DNA of 64,000 nt from Helicobacter brantae (GTDB taxonomy: Bacteria; Campylobacterota; Campylobacteria; Campylobacterales; Helicobacteraceae): the NCBI RefSeq assembly GCF_003364205.1, contig NZ_NXLV01000007.1, positions 1 to 64,000 on the forward strand. Direction: 5' to 3'. Below are positions 19,266 through 27,824 of this stretch, in pieces. Made by a program: the position numbers and the translations under genes. Below the pieces are notes generated by a model. The model made no database searches. It was not told the origin of the DNA and saw nothing but the letters and a program-made list of their open reading frames with translations. How positions within the stretch are numbered: position 1 is the stretch's first letter; the number at the start of each line of letters is the position of its first letter.

Positions 19266-20627
19266 GTGAAAGAATTATTACAAACCCTACCTAAAGTCGA
19301 TGATTTACTCAAAGACTCTAAGTTTGCTTCACTCAAAAGCAAAATCTTAAAACCTCTCATTCAAGAGGTTTTACAATCCTTAAGAGATCAAATCCTCTCT
19401 CGCTCCCTCACTCACCTCTCACTTGAAGAGATAAAAAATCAAATCCTCTCTTTGTATGCCAAACGCACTCAAAGCACGATTTTGCCACTTGTAAATGCCA
19501 CAGGCGTGGTGCTTCAAACCAATCTAGGCAGAAGCTTGTTTTCTAAAGAGATTTTAGATGAAGTCTTTCCACTTCTTTTGCATTACAACAACCTAGAATA
19601 CAATATAAAAGAGGGCAAAAGAGGAGAGAGATATACTCACATCAAACATTTGCTTTGCACCCTTTTGGGCTGTGAAGATGCAATCGTTGTCAATAACAAT
19701 GCAAGTGCTGTGCTTTTGGTGCTTAGCACATTTGGGAAAGATAAAGAAGTCATCATCTCAAGAGGAGAGTTAGTAGAAATCGGAGGGGCGTTTAGAATCC
19801 CTGAAGTGATGAAGCTCTCAGGAAGCAAACTTGTAGAAGTTGGCACGACAAACAAAACCCACTTGCAAGACTATGAGGAAGCTATCAGTGAGGAAACCTC
19901 AATGATAATGAAAGCTCATCAAAGCAATTTTAAGCAAATCGGATTTACTTCAAGTGTGGAGTTTTCTGCCCTAAGCACCCTTGCTAAGAAAAAGGGGGTG
20001 ATTGATTACTATGATTTGGGAAGTGGATATATGCAAGGACTTTGCACCAAAGAAGAGCCAAGCATTTTAGATCTTTGCAAAGATAATCCCTCACTTCTAA
20101 GCTTTAGTGGGGATAAGCTCTTTGGTGGCCCACAAGCGGGGGTGATTGTAGGAAGAGCAGATTTGATAGCAAAGCTTAAAAAAAATCATTTGCTTAGAGC
20201 ATTGAGAGTAGATAAATTCACTACCCTTGCCCTAGAGGCTACTCTAAGGGCTTATCTCAATGAAGAGCTAGAGAAAATCCCCACCCTCTCTATGCTAAAC
20301 CTCTCGCTAGAGGTTTTAGAGAGCAAAGCCAAAGCTCTGCACTCTCTCCTCTCCCCTCTTCCCTCTCTAAGCTCTCAAATCATTGAGCTTAACTCTTTGG
20401 CAGGGGGAGGGAGTCTGCCTCAAACTCCTTTTGCTTCTTATGGAATCGCCCTCACTCACCCCACACTCAAGGCTTCAGAGCTAGAGAGAGGGCTTAGAGA
20501 GAGGGCAATCATCTGTCGAATCGCCCAAGAGAGAGTATGCCTAGATGTGCGATGTATCCAAGAGAGTGAATACCCTCAAATCTACAATGCACTCCAAGAA
20601 ATCATAGGAGAGAGCAATGCAAAATAA
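19266..20627 (+). CDS. selA: L-seryl-tRNA(Sec) selenium transferase
   Basis: PLP enzyme that converts Ser-tRNA(Sec) to Sec-tRNA(Sec) using selenophosphate. The PLP-lysine motif SFSGDKLFGGPQAG is present, as are the family segments LVNATGVVLQTNLGRS and LEYNIKEGKRGERY. The length of about 453 aa is normal. I choose GTG 19266 because GGAGA lies six bases before it; an in-frame TTG at 19254 lies on the GGAG itself and has no site of its own. The end overlaps selB by 11 bases. Together with selC and selB it makes a complete Sec-insertion unit, except for SelD, which is not in this window. Confidence 0.95.
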   Translation: MKELLQTLPKVDDLLKDSKFASLKSKILKPLIQEVLQSLRDQILSRSLTHLSLEEIKNQILSLYAKRTQSTILPLVNATGVVLQTNLGRSLFSKEILDEVFPLLLHYNNLEYNIKEGKRGERYTHIKHLLCTLLGCEDAIVVNNNASAVLLVLSTFGKDKEVIISRGELVEIGGAFRIPEVMKLSGSKLVEVGTTNKTHLQDYEEAISEETSMIMKAHQSNFKQIGFTSSVEFSALSTLAKKKGVIDYYDLGSGYMQGLCTKEEPSILDLCKDNPSLLSFSGDKLFGGPQAGVIVGRADLIAKLKKNHLLRALRVDKFTTLALEATLRAYLNEELEKIPTLSMLNLSLEVLESKAKALHSLLSPLPSLSSQIIELNSLAGGGSLPQTPFASYGIALTHPTLKASELERGLRERAIICRIAQERVCLDVRCIQESEYPQIYNALQEIIGESNAK

Positions 20628-22455
20628 TGATATTTTGGTAGGACTTGCAGGACATATCGATCACGGAAAGACTTCATTTATCAAAGCTCTCAATGGATTT
20701 GATGGCGATGAGAGAGAAGAAGAGAAAGAGAGGGGAATCACCCTTGATATTAGCTTTTCAAACCTCAAACTCCCTAGAAGAAATGTCGCATTTATCGATG
20801 TGCCAGGACACGAGAAGCTTATCAAAAATATGATAGCAGGGGCTTTTGGGGTAGATGTGATGTGCTTGATTGTGGCAAGTGATGATGGGCTAATGCCCCA
20901 AAGTATCGAGCATATCCAAATCGCCAATTTTTTGGGAATCAAAAAATGCTTTTGTGTGATTAGCAAAACCGATAAAAGCACCAAAGAGAGGGTGGAGGAA
21001 GTAAAAAAAGAAGTGCAAGAATTTTTCTCCCCCCTCGCTCTTAAGCTTGAAGAGATTTTTCCCTTCAGCACCCTCACTCAAGAAGAGGATAAAAAGGCGA
21101 TTTTGCACTACCTTGAAGCAATGCAAAAACCCCAAAAAGAAGATATAGGGTTTTTTAGATACTACATTGATAGAGCATTTTCTATCAGTGGGGCAGGATG
21201 TGTCGTCAGTGGTAGCTCTTTGAGTGGGGAAGTCAAAAAGGGGGATAAGCTTTTTGTATATGATTTAGGAAGAGAAGTGAGTGTAAGGGGGATAAAAATC
21301 CACTCTGATTTCTCTTCCTATGCCCTCCCCTCTCATCGTGTGGCACTCAATCTTGTAGGAGTGAGTAGTAATGAGCTTAAGCGTGGTTTTCTCATCTCCA
21401 AAAAGGGCTATTTAAGAGGGTTTGATAGTCTTGATGTCTTGCTCTTTGGCTACTCTTCACTCCCCAAATATGCCACTTTGCATATCGGAGCTAAAAAAGT
21501 CAATGTCAAAATCACTCCCTTGCATTCCCTCTCCTCGACTCAGTGCTTTGCAAATCTGCAATGTGAGGAGAAAATCTATTCTATCTTTGAAGAGCCTTTT
21601 ATCCTAAGAAGCGATAATCTCACACTCTGTGGGGGTAGAATCCTAGCCCCAATCACTGATCCAATCAAAAAGATTCAAAAAATAGACTTGCTTTTTGCTC
21701 TCCTAAAAAAAGATTTCACTCAAGCCTTCTCACTCCTTACTCTAGCTCACCCCAGAGGGTTTGGAATCATCTCTAGCACTCAGCGATTTGCCCTCTCTCA
21801 CGCCCAAGCCATTGAGATTGCTAGAGGATTAAAAGAAGTGTTTTTTGATGAGAAAAATCTAGTGCTTTACCCTCATAAAACCACACTCAAACTCCAAGAG
21901 AATATCCTAAGCACTTTTGAGAAAAACCCCAATGCCCTGCTCTCTGCCTCAAGTTTGAAGCTCAAAAACATATGGGCAAGTGAGCCATATCTTCAAAGTA
22001 TCTTGGACTCTTTGCTCTCTAGTGGGAAGATTGAGCTAAAAAATGGACTTTATACAAGCAAAGAGAGTAAAGTCAAAAGTCATAGTGATTTTTTGGTGGA
22101 TAAGATTTATAATATTTTACTCTCTAGCAACTACTCTCCTGACGCCCCTTACAATATCTATGAATCCCTAGATATTGATAGAAAGAGTGGAGATGACGCA
22201 CTCAAAAAGCTCTGCTCTTCTTCTAAAGTAGTGCGATTAGAGCATAATCTTTTCATTACTTCAAAGGCTTTAAATGAGATTTTGGCTTTGATGAGGGGTG
22301 TGATGGATAAAAAAGGATATATCGATGTAGGGGCTTTAAAAGAGGTTTTACCCCTCTCAAGAAAATATCTCATTGCATATTTAGATTATTTAGATAGTTT
22401 TAAGGATATTGCCAAAGAGGGAAATAAACGATTCTATAAGCATACAAGGAGATAA
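20617..22455 (+). CDS. selB: Selenocysteine-specific translation elongation factor
   Basis: GTPase that brings Sec-tRNA(Sec) to the ribosome at UGA codons followed by a SECIS hairpin. The G1 motif is GHIDHGKT at residues 12-19, followed by the DVPGHEKLIKNM G3 segment and the SKTDKS version of the G4 motif. EF-Tu-like barrel domains come next, and the C-terminal third has the winged-helix repeats that bind the SECIS RNA. It is 612 aa, normal for the family. It overlaps selA by 11 bases, and its stop is one base before the next gene's ATG. Confidence 0.95.
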   Translation: MQNNDILVGLAGHIDHGKTSFIKALNGFDGDEREEEKERGITLDISFSNLKLPRRNVAFIDVPGHEKLIKNMIAGAFGVDVMCLIVASDDGLMPQSIEHIQIANFLGIKKCFCVISKTDKSTKERVEEVKKEVQEFFSPLALKLEEIFPFSTLTQEEDKKAILHYLEAMQKPQKEDIGFFRYYIDRAFSISGAGCVVSGSSLSGEVKKGDKLFVYDLGREVSVRGIKIHSDFSSYALPSHRVALNLVGVSSNELKRGFLISKKGYLRGFDSLDVLLFGYSSLPKYATLHIGAKKVNVKITPLHSLSSTQCFANLQCEEKIYSIFEEPFILRSDNLTLCGGRILAPITDPIKKIQKIDLLFALLKKDFTQAFSLLTLAHPRGFGIISSTQRFALSHAQAIEIARGLKEVFFDEKNLVLYPHKTTLKLQENILSTFEKNPNALLSASSLKLKNIWASEPYLQSILDSLLSSGKIELKNGLYTSKESKVKSHSDFLVDKIYNILLSSNYSPDAPYNIYESLDIDRKSGDDALKKLCSSSKVVRLEHNLFITSKALNEILALMRGVMDKKGYIDVGALKEVLPLSRKYLIAYLDYLDSFKDIAKEGNKRFYKHTRR

Positions 22456-22456
22456 A

Positions 22457-23461
22457 ATGAAGCTTGATATTTTGCAAAACCCACCCATTAGCCTAGAGGA
22501 TAACGCCTTTTTATTCTCTTCAAACACTCAAAATATCCCCCCAATTTCTCAAGCCATTTTCAAACGCAATCAAAAAGAGATTGAGAGGTTGAGTGGGTAT
22601 TTTGGGGGAGAGAGTGGAGGGAATTTCTCGTTTTTGAGTGGAGCGTTTTTAGAACTCTTTTTCTCTCTTCACACCTGTGGGCATAAAATTGCCTTAGCAC
22701 TTAGCAATCATCAGCAATGCTATGAGGCTTATAAACTTATCAAAAATTTTATCCCCATCACTCCAATTTTGCCTAGTGTAGAAAGTGGTGTGATTGAGAG
22801 TTTAGAGGGATTTAGAGATTGTGATGTGTTTATTATCCCCTTAGTCAATCAAGATTTACTCACTCTCAATGATATAAACAAACTTATCCAAGAGAGAGAA
22901 GATGCGATTTTTATCGTTGATGTTAGCTATGGAGTGAGGTTTGCCTACCCTCTCACACTTAGCCCTAGAATGATATTTTTGCTTGAGGGAGAGAGTTTGG
23001 GGTTTTTGAGAGGGAATGGCGTATTTCTCTGCCATAGAGAATATCTCCCCTACTTTCCACGCACTCGCTATATTGATGGGTTTTATAAAAAAATGCTTGA
23101 AAAGATTGAGAGCTATAAACCCCTAGAGGATAGAAAAGAAGAGTTTTTCTCACTTTTGCAAGATGAAAATATCTCTTTGTTTGCCCCACTCGCTCACTCA
23201 CTTTGCAATACTTTGGCATTGCGATTTAGTGGAATCAAAGCTAGAAATTTATTGCAAAGTTTGCAGATTGAGGGGATTGAGGCAATCAATGGGCAAGAAT
23301 GCCTTTTTGGATTTTCCTCTCCCTCTTTTCTTTTGCAAGAGATGGGATATACTGAACTCACCTCTCGTGAGCTACTCAGTATCAGCTTTGAGGAGTTTGA
23401 TCCAAACACTCCTAGCATTCTCAAACGCCACTACTACCAACTCAAAAATTTGGAGATATAA
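22457..23461 (+). CDS. NifS-fold protein without the PLP lysine, in the sel operon
   Basis: The start is ATG 22457, with AGGAG overlapping the selB end (an upstream in-frame start would lie inside selB). The 334-aa product aligns by eye with class V aminotransferases / cysteine desulfurases. IFIVDVSYG stands where they have HVDAAQ. LEGESLGFLRGNGVFL replaces the SAHKFYGPKGVGALY motif, so the Schiff-base Lys becomes Glu. The C-terminal NTLALRFSGIKARNLLQSLQ and GQEC resemble NTLNLSFPGVEGEALL and the GSAC loop, so a Cys may be kept. It is therefore unlikely to be a normal PLP desulfurase. The one-base gaps to selB and moeA suggest a role linked to selenium or molybdenum cofactor supply, but that is inference. 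Confidence 0.6.
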   Translation: MKLDILQNPPISLEDNAFLFSSNTQNIPPISQAIFKRNQKEIERLSGYFGGESGGNFSFLSGAFLELFFSLHTCGHKIALALSNHQQCYEAYKLIKNFIPITPILPSVESGVIESLEGFRDCDVFIIPLVNQDLLTLNDINKLIQEREDAIFIVDVSYGVRFAYPLTLSPRMIFLLEGESLGFLRGNGVFLCHREYLPYFPRTRYIDGFYKKMLEKIESYKPLEDRKEEFFSLLQDENISLFAPLAHSLCNTLALRFSGIKARNLLQSLQIEGIEAINGQECLFGFSSPSFLLQEMGYTELTSRELLSISFEEFDPNTPSILKRHYYQLKNLEI

Positions 23462-23462
23462 A

Positions 23463-24686
23463 ATGATTTCACTTAAAAACGCTTATGAGATTTTGCTCTC
23501 TCAAAAACACACTAATCCTATTGAAGAAATTGATATTTTTCACTCTTTGGGAAAGATTTTGGCTGAAGATATTATCGCTACTCGCAACCTCCCTGCTTTT
23601 AGCAACTCAGCAATGGATGGATATGTGGTGAGTGAGATTGCAGGGAGCTATAAAATCACACATACTATCCTAGCAGGAGATACTCCTCCTCACACTATCC
23701 CTCAAGGGGAGTGCTACAAGATTATGACAGGGGCGAAGACTCCTAGCAATGCTCTAAGTGTAATTCCTTTTGAAAATGCACGCCAAGAGGGAGAAGTGAT
23801 GATTCCTAGCCAAGAGATTAAACCTCAAGCCAATATCAAGCTAGAGGGGGAAGAGTGCAAAAAGGGAGAGGTTTTGCTAAGAAAAGGAGAGAAGCTCACC
23901 TATCGCACCCTCTCTCTTGTCGCTTCTGAAGGGATTGGATCACTCAAGGTTTTCACTCCACTCAAGATTGCAATTTATTCAAGTGGAAATGAAGTGGTGG
24001 AGCTTGGAAGTAAGGCAAGTGAGGAGCAGATTTATAATATCAATGGGATTGCATATCACTCACTTCTAAGCTCTTATGGGTTTGAGGCAAATTATAAGGG
24101 GATTTTGAGCGATGAGCTAGAGGGGATTAGAGAAGAGGTGAGGAAGTTTAGAGATTATGATGTGATTTTCACAAGTGGGGGGGCAAGTGTGGGGGAAGCT
24201 GATTTTTTTGAGAGAGCTTTGAGGGAAGAGGGAGCAGAGATTTTGTTTCACGGAATCAATCTCAAACCTGGACGACCTATGCTTGTAGGAAAAATGGGGG
24301 AAACTTTTATCTTCTCCCTCCCTGGTAATCCCCTCAGTGGTATGCTCAATCTCATCACTCTTGCCCTCCCCTCTCTCTTTGCCCTCAGTGGTGCAACCTC
24401 CACCCTACCCTGCTCTATCAAAGCCAAAAACAAAAGGGCTTTTTCTCTCAAAAGTGGGAGAAGCAATATGATTTTGGGGAGCTTTGATGGAGAGTTTTTT
24501 GAGGCTTATAGGGGTGGTAAGTATGGTTCAGGCTCAATCTTGCCAATCAAAGAAAGCAATAGTATTGCACTTTTTGATGAGAGGGTGGAAGGTGTCAATG
24601 AGGGGGAGCAAATCAAGATTTTGCCCCTACCTTTTGAGCTAAAAAATGGGGAAAAACTGCTTGATTGGGTCAATTTTGTGGAGTAG
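23463..24686 (+). CDS. moeA: Molybdopterin molybdotransferase
   Basis: Inserts molybdate into adenylylated molybdopterin to make molybdenum cofactor. The start is ATG 23463 with GGAG nine bases upstream. A longer reading exists but would begin inside the previous gene. Motifs: SNSAMDGYVV near residue 45, PxxAGDTPPH and MTGAKTPSNA of domain 3, IYSSGNEVVE, FTSGGASVGEADF and GINLKPGRPMLVG, with SLPGNPLSG near the end. It is 407 aa, normal for MoeA. It is the last gene of the selA-selB-NifS-like-moeA run, consistent with supply of a molybdenum selenoenzyme such as formate dehydrogenase encoded elsewhere. Confidence 0.95.
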   Translation: MISLKNAYEILLSQKHTNPIEEIDIFHSLGKILAEDIIATRNLPAFSNSAMDGYVVSEIAGSYKITHTILAGDTPPHTIPQGECYKIMTGAKTPSNALSVIPFENARQEGEVMIPSQEIKPQANIKLEGEECKKGEVLLRKGEKLTYRTLSLVASEGIGSLKVFTPLKIAIYSSGNEVVELGSKASEEQIYNINGIAYHSLLSSYGFEANYKGILSDELEGIREEVRKFRDYDVIFTSGGASVGEADFFERALREEGAEILFHGINLKPGRPMLVGKMGETFIFSLPGNPLSGMLNLITLALPSLFALSGATSTLPCSIKAKNKRAFSLKSGRSNMILGSFDGEFFEAYRGGKYGSGSILPIKESNSIALFDERVEGVNEGEQIKILPLPFELKNGEKLLDWVNFVE

Positions 24687-24735
24687 TTTTTCTAAATAAA
24701 GAGTAAAATACGCCAAAAATTCTAAGGAGGAAACA

Positions 24736-25854
24736 ATGAAAAAATTCAAAATTGCATTAGCTCTTGCAACAGCTCTTACTTCAGTTCAAGCCCTTGAGTT
24801 TGGGACAATGGGAAGCCAAGCCTTTGGTATGGGGGGCGTTGGAGTTGCAATCAAACATTCTCCTTGGGGACTTTACTACAACCCCTCACTTATCGCTGCT
24901 GATGATGGGTTTAAAGTAGGATTGCATTTAGGGATTCAATCAAAAAGCCACAATTTCTTTCAGCTCTTCAATCGTAATTTCAAAAACCTAAACTATGATG
25001 ATATTGCTGAGATGACAAATCTTTTGCAAGATAGTCGCCTCAACCTCACAAGCCAAGATGGTGTCGTGCTTCAACTACCTGACTTTGGAATCGGTGCTTT
25101 GGCATTGGGAGGATTTATGAATATCTCTGCAAGTGGTGTGGCTAAGGCAAAATTACCAAATCTCACAAATGGTATAACCAATGTGGATAACATTGATTTG
25201 GAAACAAACTACTCTGTCCTTACGCTCCTTGAAGTGCCACTTGGATATGCGTTTGAGTTTGAAACAGTTGCAGGAGATATTAGTATCGGAACGGCTGTGA
25301 AGTATATGAACCTCTCAGGCACTTCAGGAAACTTCCAAATCGGCAACAATACAAGTCTTGGCAATACTTTCAAAGATATGCTAAAGATTGATTTGGGCAA
25401 GAGTGTTTCTAATGTGGGCGTTGATTTGGGTATCACTTATGAGCCACTTGATTGGCTTGCTATTGGTTTGGTAGGAAAATACCTCAATGCCCCAAGCTTT
25501 GAGCTAGGAAATACAACTTATACTATCAATCCTCAAGCAAGAGCAGGAGTAGCACTTAACTTCGATTTCTTCTCTTTGGGACTTGATGCAGATTTGACAG
25601 CCAATAAAGGACTAAGCTCTGATATCAAAACTCAAATGATTGGTGTGGGAACTGCTTTGGATTTCTCACTCTTTGCACTTAGAGCAGGTCTTGCAACAGA
25701 TTTGCAACACACTGAAGATCTTATCTTCTCTCTAGGACTTGGAATCACATTCCTTGATGTGGGTATCCAATTTGGTAAGAAAACAAACCCACTCAATGGT
25801 ATGCCAATGCCTGATTATCTTGCTCTCCAAGTGGGTGCAGGATTCTCATTCTAA
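24736..25854 (+). CDS. TraF-like outer-membrane beta-barrel protein
   Basis: A 372-aa protein with a signal peptide (MKKFKIALALATALTSVQA) followed by LEFGTMGSQAFGMGGVGVA and YYNPSL, the opening of the FadL/TraF_2-like porin family. Alternating amphipathic strands run to a terminal Phe (LQVGAGFSF). Despite the family name there are no conjugation genes around it. A strong AAGGAGG lies five bases before the ATG. The gene appears monocistronic, with moeA ending 49 bases upstream. A role in hydrophobic-compound uptake is possible from the fold relation to FadL, but is not shown. Confidence 0.75.
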   Translation: MKKFKIALALATALTSVQALEFGTMGSQAFGMGGVGVAIKHSPWGLYYNPSLIAADDGFKVGLHLGIQSKSHNFFQLFNRNFKNLNYDDIAEMTNLLQDSRLNLTSQDGVVLQLPDFGIGALALGGFMNISASGVAKAKLPNLTNGITNVDNIDLETNYSVLTLLEVPLGYAFEFETVAGDISIGTAVKYMNLSGTSGNFQIGNNTSLGNTFKDMLKIDLGKSVSNVGVDLGITYEPLDWLAIGLVGKYLNAPSFELGNTTYTINPQARAGVALNFDFFSLGLDADLTANKGLSSDIKTQMIGVGTALDFSLFALRAGLATDLQHTEDLIFSLGLGITFLDVGIQFGKKTNPLNGMPMPDYLALQVGAGFSF

Positions 25855-25890
25855 TCCCCTCCCTCCCCTTCGTGGGAGATTTCAAATACA

Positions 25891-26175
25891 ATGTATGCAA
25901 TCATTTTTGAACTTGACAACCAAAAGCTCCAAAAATACTATGGAGAAAACTATCATCAAGCCTACGATGAGCTTCAAATGGAGCTAAAAAGTTTAGGGTT
26001 TGAGTGGAAAATAGGGTTATATCTCACTCAAGATAATACCCTCACCACTCCATACAAAGCCATTTCTCTACTCTCAAAGATTGTTTGGTTTAGGCAATCT
26101 TTGAAGCAAATCAAAGTCTTTCGACTCAAAGATTGGAGTGATTTTACAGAATTCTTCCAAGAAGAAACAATCTAA
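25891..26175 (+). CDS. vapD: VapD endoribonuclease (Cas2-like fold)
   Basis: A 94-aa protein with the VapD signature: the opening MYAIIFELDNQKLQKYYG (residues 1-18) and the following YDELQMELKSLGFEWKIGLY, with the conserved early Asp at position 9. The H. pylori homologue is a purine-specific ribonuclease with a ferredoxin fold like Cas2, and other homologues act as toxins. No antitoxin-like small frame is visible upstream (36 bases to the TraF-like gene). The last four bases overlap the convergent aldolase-like gene. It is chromosomal here, with no plasmid or prophage genes nearby. Confidence 0.9.
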   Translation: MYAIIFELDNQKLQKYYGENYHQAYDELQMELKSLGFEWKIGLYLTQDNTLTTPYKAISLLSKIVWFRQSLKQIKVFRLKDWSDFTEFFQEETI

Positions 26176-26780
26176 GAATTTTGCAAATCTGCATAAAAAT
26201 GCAAAATCTTACAACTATTTTCAATCACAGCAATTTTTTTAGCCAAAGAGTTCAAATCCCTATCAAAGGCATAGATTCCATAGCCTTTGATAATCAAAAA
26301 GCGTTTATTGTTTTGTGTGATGTGATCGGCTATCTCATACATTGCTCGATCATACCAAGTATCATAATTACCTATATCCCAGATCTCCACCTCTTCTCCC
26401 AAAATCTGACGCCCAAAAAAATCTAGGGGTCTTAGATGTGTGTGCTTAAGAGAGTAAGACACGCTATAAGGGGGCATTGCATAGGCAATGAATTTGGCAT
26501 TTTTGTAGTTTTTGTAGATTTGAGCGTGAATAGGAGTGTCGATACTTGATTCATTCCAGCGATAATCCTTGATCGTATTGAGGGCAATCAAACTTTTCTC
26601 ATTAAGATCATCAAATACAGCTTGTTTGGCATTGATAACAAAACTCTCATAAGTCAATCGTGCCGAGATTGAGCCGTGAAATATCCCAAAAAAGTTTTTT
26701 CTAAACATAGAGAGGGAAACTTGCTTTAAAGAGAGCAAAAGTTTTTCATCAATATCATTAAAATGAGCATTTATCATCAT
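26172..26780 (-). CDS. Class II aldolase/adducin-fold protein lacking metal ligands
   Basis: A 202-aa single-domain protein. GSISARLTYESFVINAK matches the GNIS-R...ITPSG opening of class II aldolases. The usual HTH zinc-ligand strand aligns with FIAYAMPPYSVSYS and the third His (GHG) aligns with IKGYGIYAF, so all three metal-binding histidines appear replaced. The ending DLNSLAKKIAVIENSCKIL matches the usual E-LE--A-I helix. The protein is probably non-enzymatic or has a changed chemistry. A second ATG at 26777 is better spaced from GGAG than 26780. A TATAAT box lies upstream at 26808. It overlaps vapD at the 3' end. Confidence 0.65.
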   Translation of the reverse strand: MMINAHFNDIDEKLLLSLKQVSLSMFRKNFFGIFHGSISARLTYESFVINAKQAVFDDLNEKSLIALNTIKDYRWNESSIDTPIHAQIYKNYKNAKFIAYAMPPYSVSYSLKHTHLRPLDFFGRQILGEEVEIWDIGNYDTWYDRAMYEIADHITQNNKRFLIIKGYGIYAFDRDLNSLAKKIAVIENSCKILHFYADLQNS

Positions 26781-26807
26781 TTACTCCTTGCTCAAAAAAT
26801 AAGGCAA

Positions 26808-26813
26808 ATTATA
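26808..26813 (-). promoter_or_regulatory. -10 box of the aldolase-like gene
   Basis: A perfect TATAAT in TGATATAATTTGCC on the minus strand, 28 bases upstream of the start. Its leader contains AAGGAG. Confidence 0.5.
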
Positions 26814-26943
26814 TCAGTGTATGATGAGGATATTTCTCCCTTTTGGGTGCATAATTTTTCGTTTATGATATATTCAAGCTCATATTATATTATTCTTTAT
26901 CAGTCAATAAACTTTATATAGATAGACTAAAGTTTTTGATTTT

Positions 26944-26970
26944 TTAGCAAAGTAAATGGATTATTGCTAA
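26944..26970 (+). promoter_or_regulatory. CIRCE-type HrcA operator
   Basis: TTAGCAA and TTGCTAA form an inverted repeat. The outer halves TTAGCA / TGCTAA are identical to those of CIRCE and separated by 15 bases, exactly the CIRCE geometry (9-9-9). The inner CTC/GAG triplets are not conserved. It lies seven bases upstream of the -10 box of the hrcA-grpE-dnaK operon, so bound HrcA would block its own operon. Confidence 0.7.
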
Positions 26971-26977
26971 TTTTTGG

Positions 26978-26983
26978 TATAAT
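26978..26983 (+). promoter_or_regulatory. -10 box of the hrcA-grpE-dnaK operon
   Basis: A perfect TATAAT (in TTGGTATAATCC), 50 bases before the hrcA start and just downstream of the CIRCE-like dyad. Confidence 0.65.
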
Positions 26984-27032
26984 CCATTCCGTAGTTTTTA
27001 CAAACTATAAATTTTTTGAGATTAAGAGTTCA

Positions 27033-27824
27033 ATGAGTAAAAGAAGACAAAGCCTTTTGGAATCTGTAATTGAAGAATACCTTAGAAGTGGAGAGCCTAT
27101 TGGCTCACAGACTTTAAAGGCATTGGGAAATTTCAGCATCTCTTCTGCCACGATTAGAAATCATTTCAAAGTGATGATGGATATGGGATTGCTCTCACAA
27201 CCCCATATCAGCAGTGGAAGGATTCCCACAGCGATTGCTCTCAAAGACTATTGGCGATCTCATTTAGAGCTTGGCTCTTGCAAAAAACTTGATGATTTAA
27301 ATCAACTCCAAAAGATAAGCCAAGAGATTGGGTGCTTTGCCTCTTATCTCTATCTTGAAGAGCTTAGACTTCAAGAAGTGCAAAGCTATGAGGAAAAGTT
27401 TTTGATTTTGAAATTTAGTGAGGAAAGTGAAGTGATTTTGCGATACTCCACTCATCTAGCTAGATTTTTAAATGATCTTGTAGGAATGAGTTTAGAGGAT
27501 ATTCAATCCTTTTCTCATCAGGTTTGTGCCACAGAGCTTTTGAAAACTTTAAAGTCCATTAGTCAAAAAAATACCTTTTATGGTGCAAAATTCCTTGCAT
27601 CTTTTATGGAGGAAAATCGAGGAGAAAAGCTGTTTTTTGAGATGATTGAGGGCAAAATCTTTAGTCGTCTTAGCAATGGAATCTATTTTGAAGATGTGCT
27701 TCCTAAAGGATATGTCTTATTTATACAAGATGTTTTGATTGAGGGAAAAAGAGCTAGAGTCCTCTTCTGTGGAGCACTTGAATGCAATTACCTAAAAACG
27801 ACATCGATTTGGAAAGGAGAGTAA
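27033..27824 (+). CDS. hrcA: Heat-inducible transcription repressor HrcA
   Basis: Represses heat-shock operons by binding CIRCE; in H. pylori it acts with HspR and is helped by GroE. The N-terminal winged helix is clear: SLLESVIEEYLRSGEPIGSQ, then ISSATIRNHFKVMMDMGLL as recognition helix and SSGRIPT wing. The product is 263 aa from ATG 27033, chosen over an upstream in-frame start because it gives the normal family opening; the family is usually 260-350 aa, so this is a short epsilon-type HrcA. The stop codon is directly followed by the grpE ATG. Confidence 0.93.
   Translation: MSKRRQSLLESVIEEYLRSGEPIGSQTLKALGNFSISSATIRNHFKVMMDMGLLSQPHISSGRIPTAIALKDYWRSHLELGSCKKLDDLNQLQKISQEIGCFASYLYLEELRLQEVQSYEEKFLILKFSEESEVILRYSTHLARFLNDLVGMSLEDIQSFSHQVCATELLKTLKSISQKNTFYGAKFLASFMEENRGEKLFFEMIEGKIFSRLSNGIYFEDVLPKGYVLFIQDVLIEGKRARVLFCGALECNYLKTTSIWKGE

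Noticed and set aside
24177-24183. Seven-G run in moeA as a phase-variation tract
   Set aside because: It is too short for frequent slippage and encodes the conserved SGGASVG loop of MoeA.
24736-25854. TraF-like gene as evidence of a conjugative element
   Set aside because: The similarity is to the FadL/TraF_2 barrel family; no other transfer, relaxase or integrase gene is in the window.
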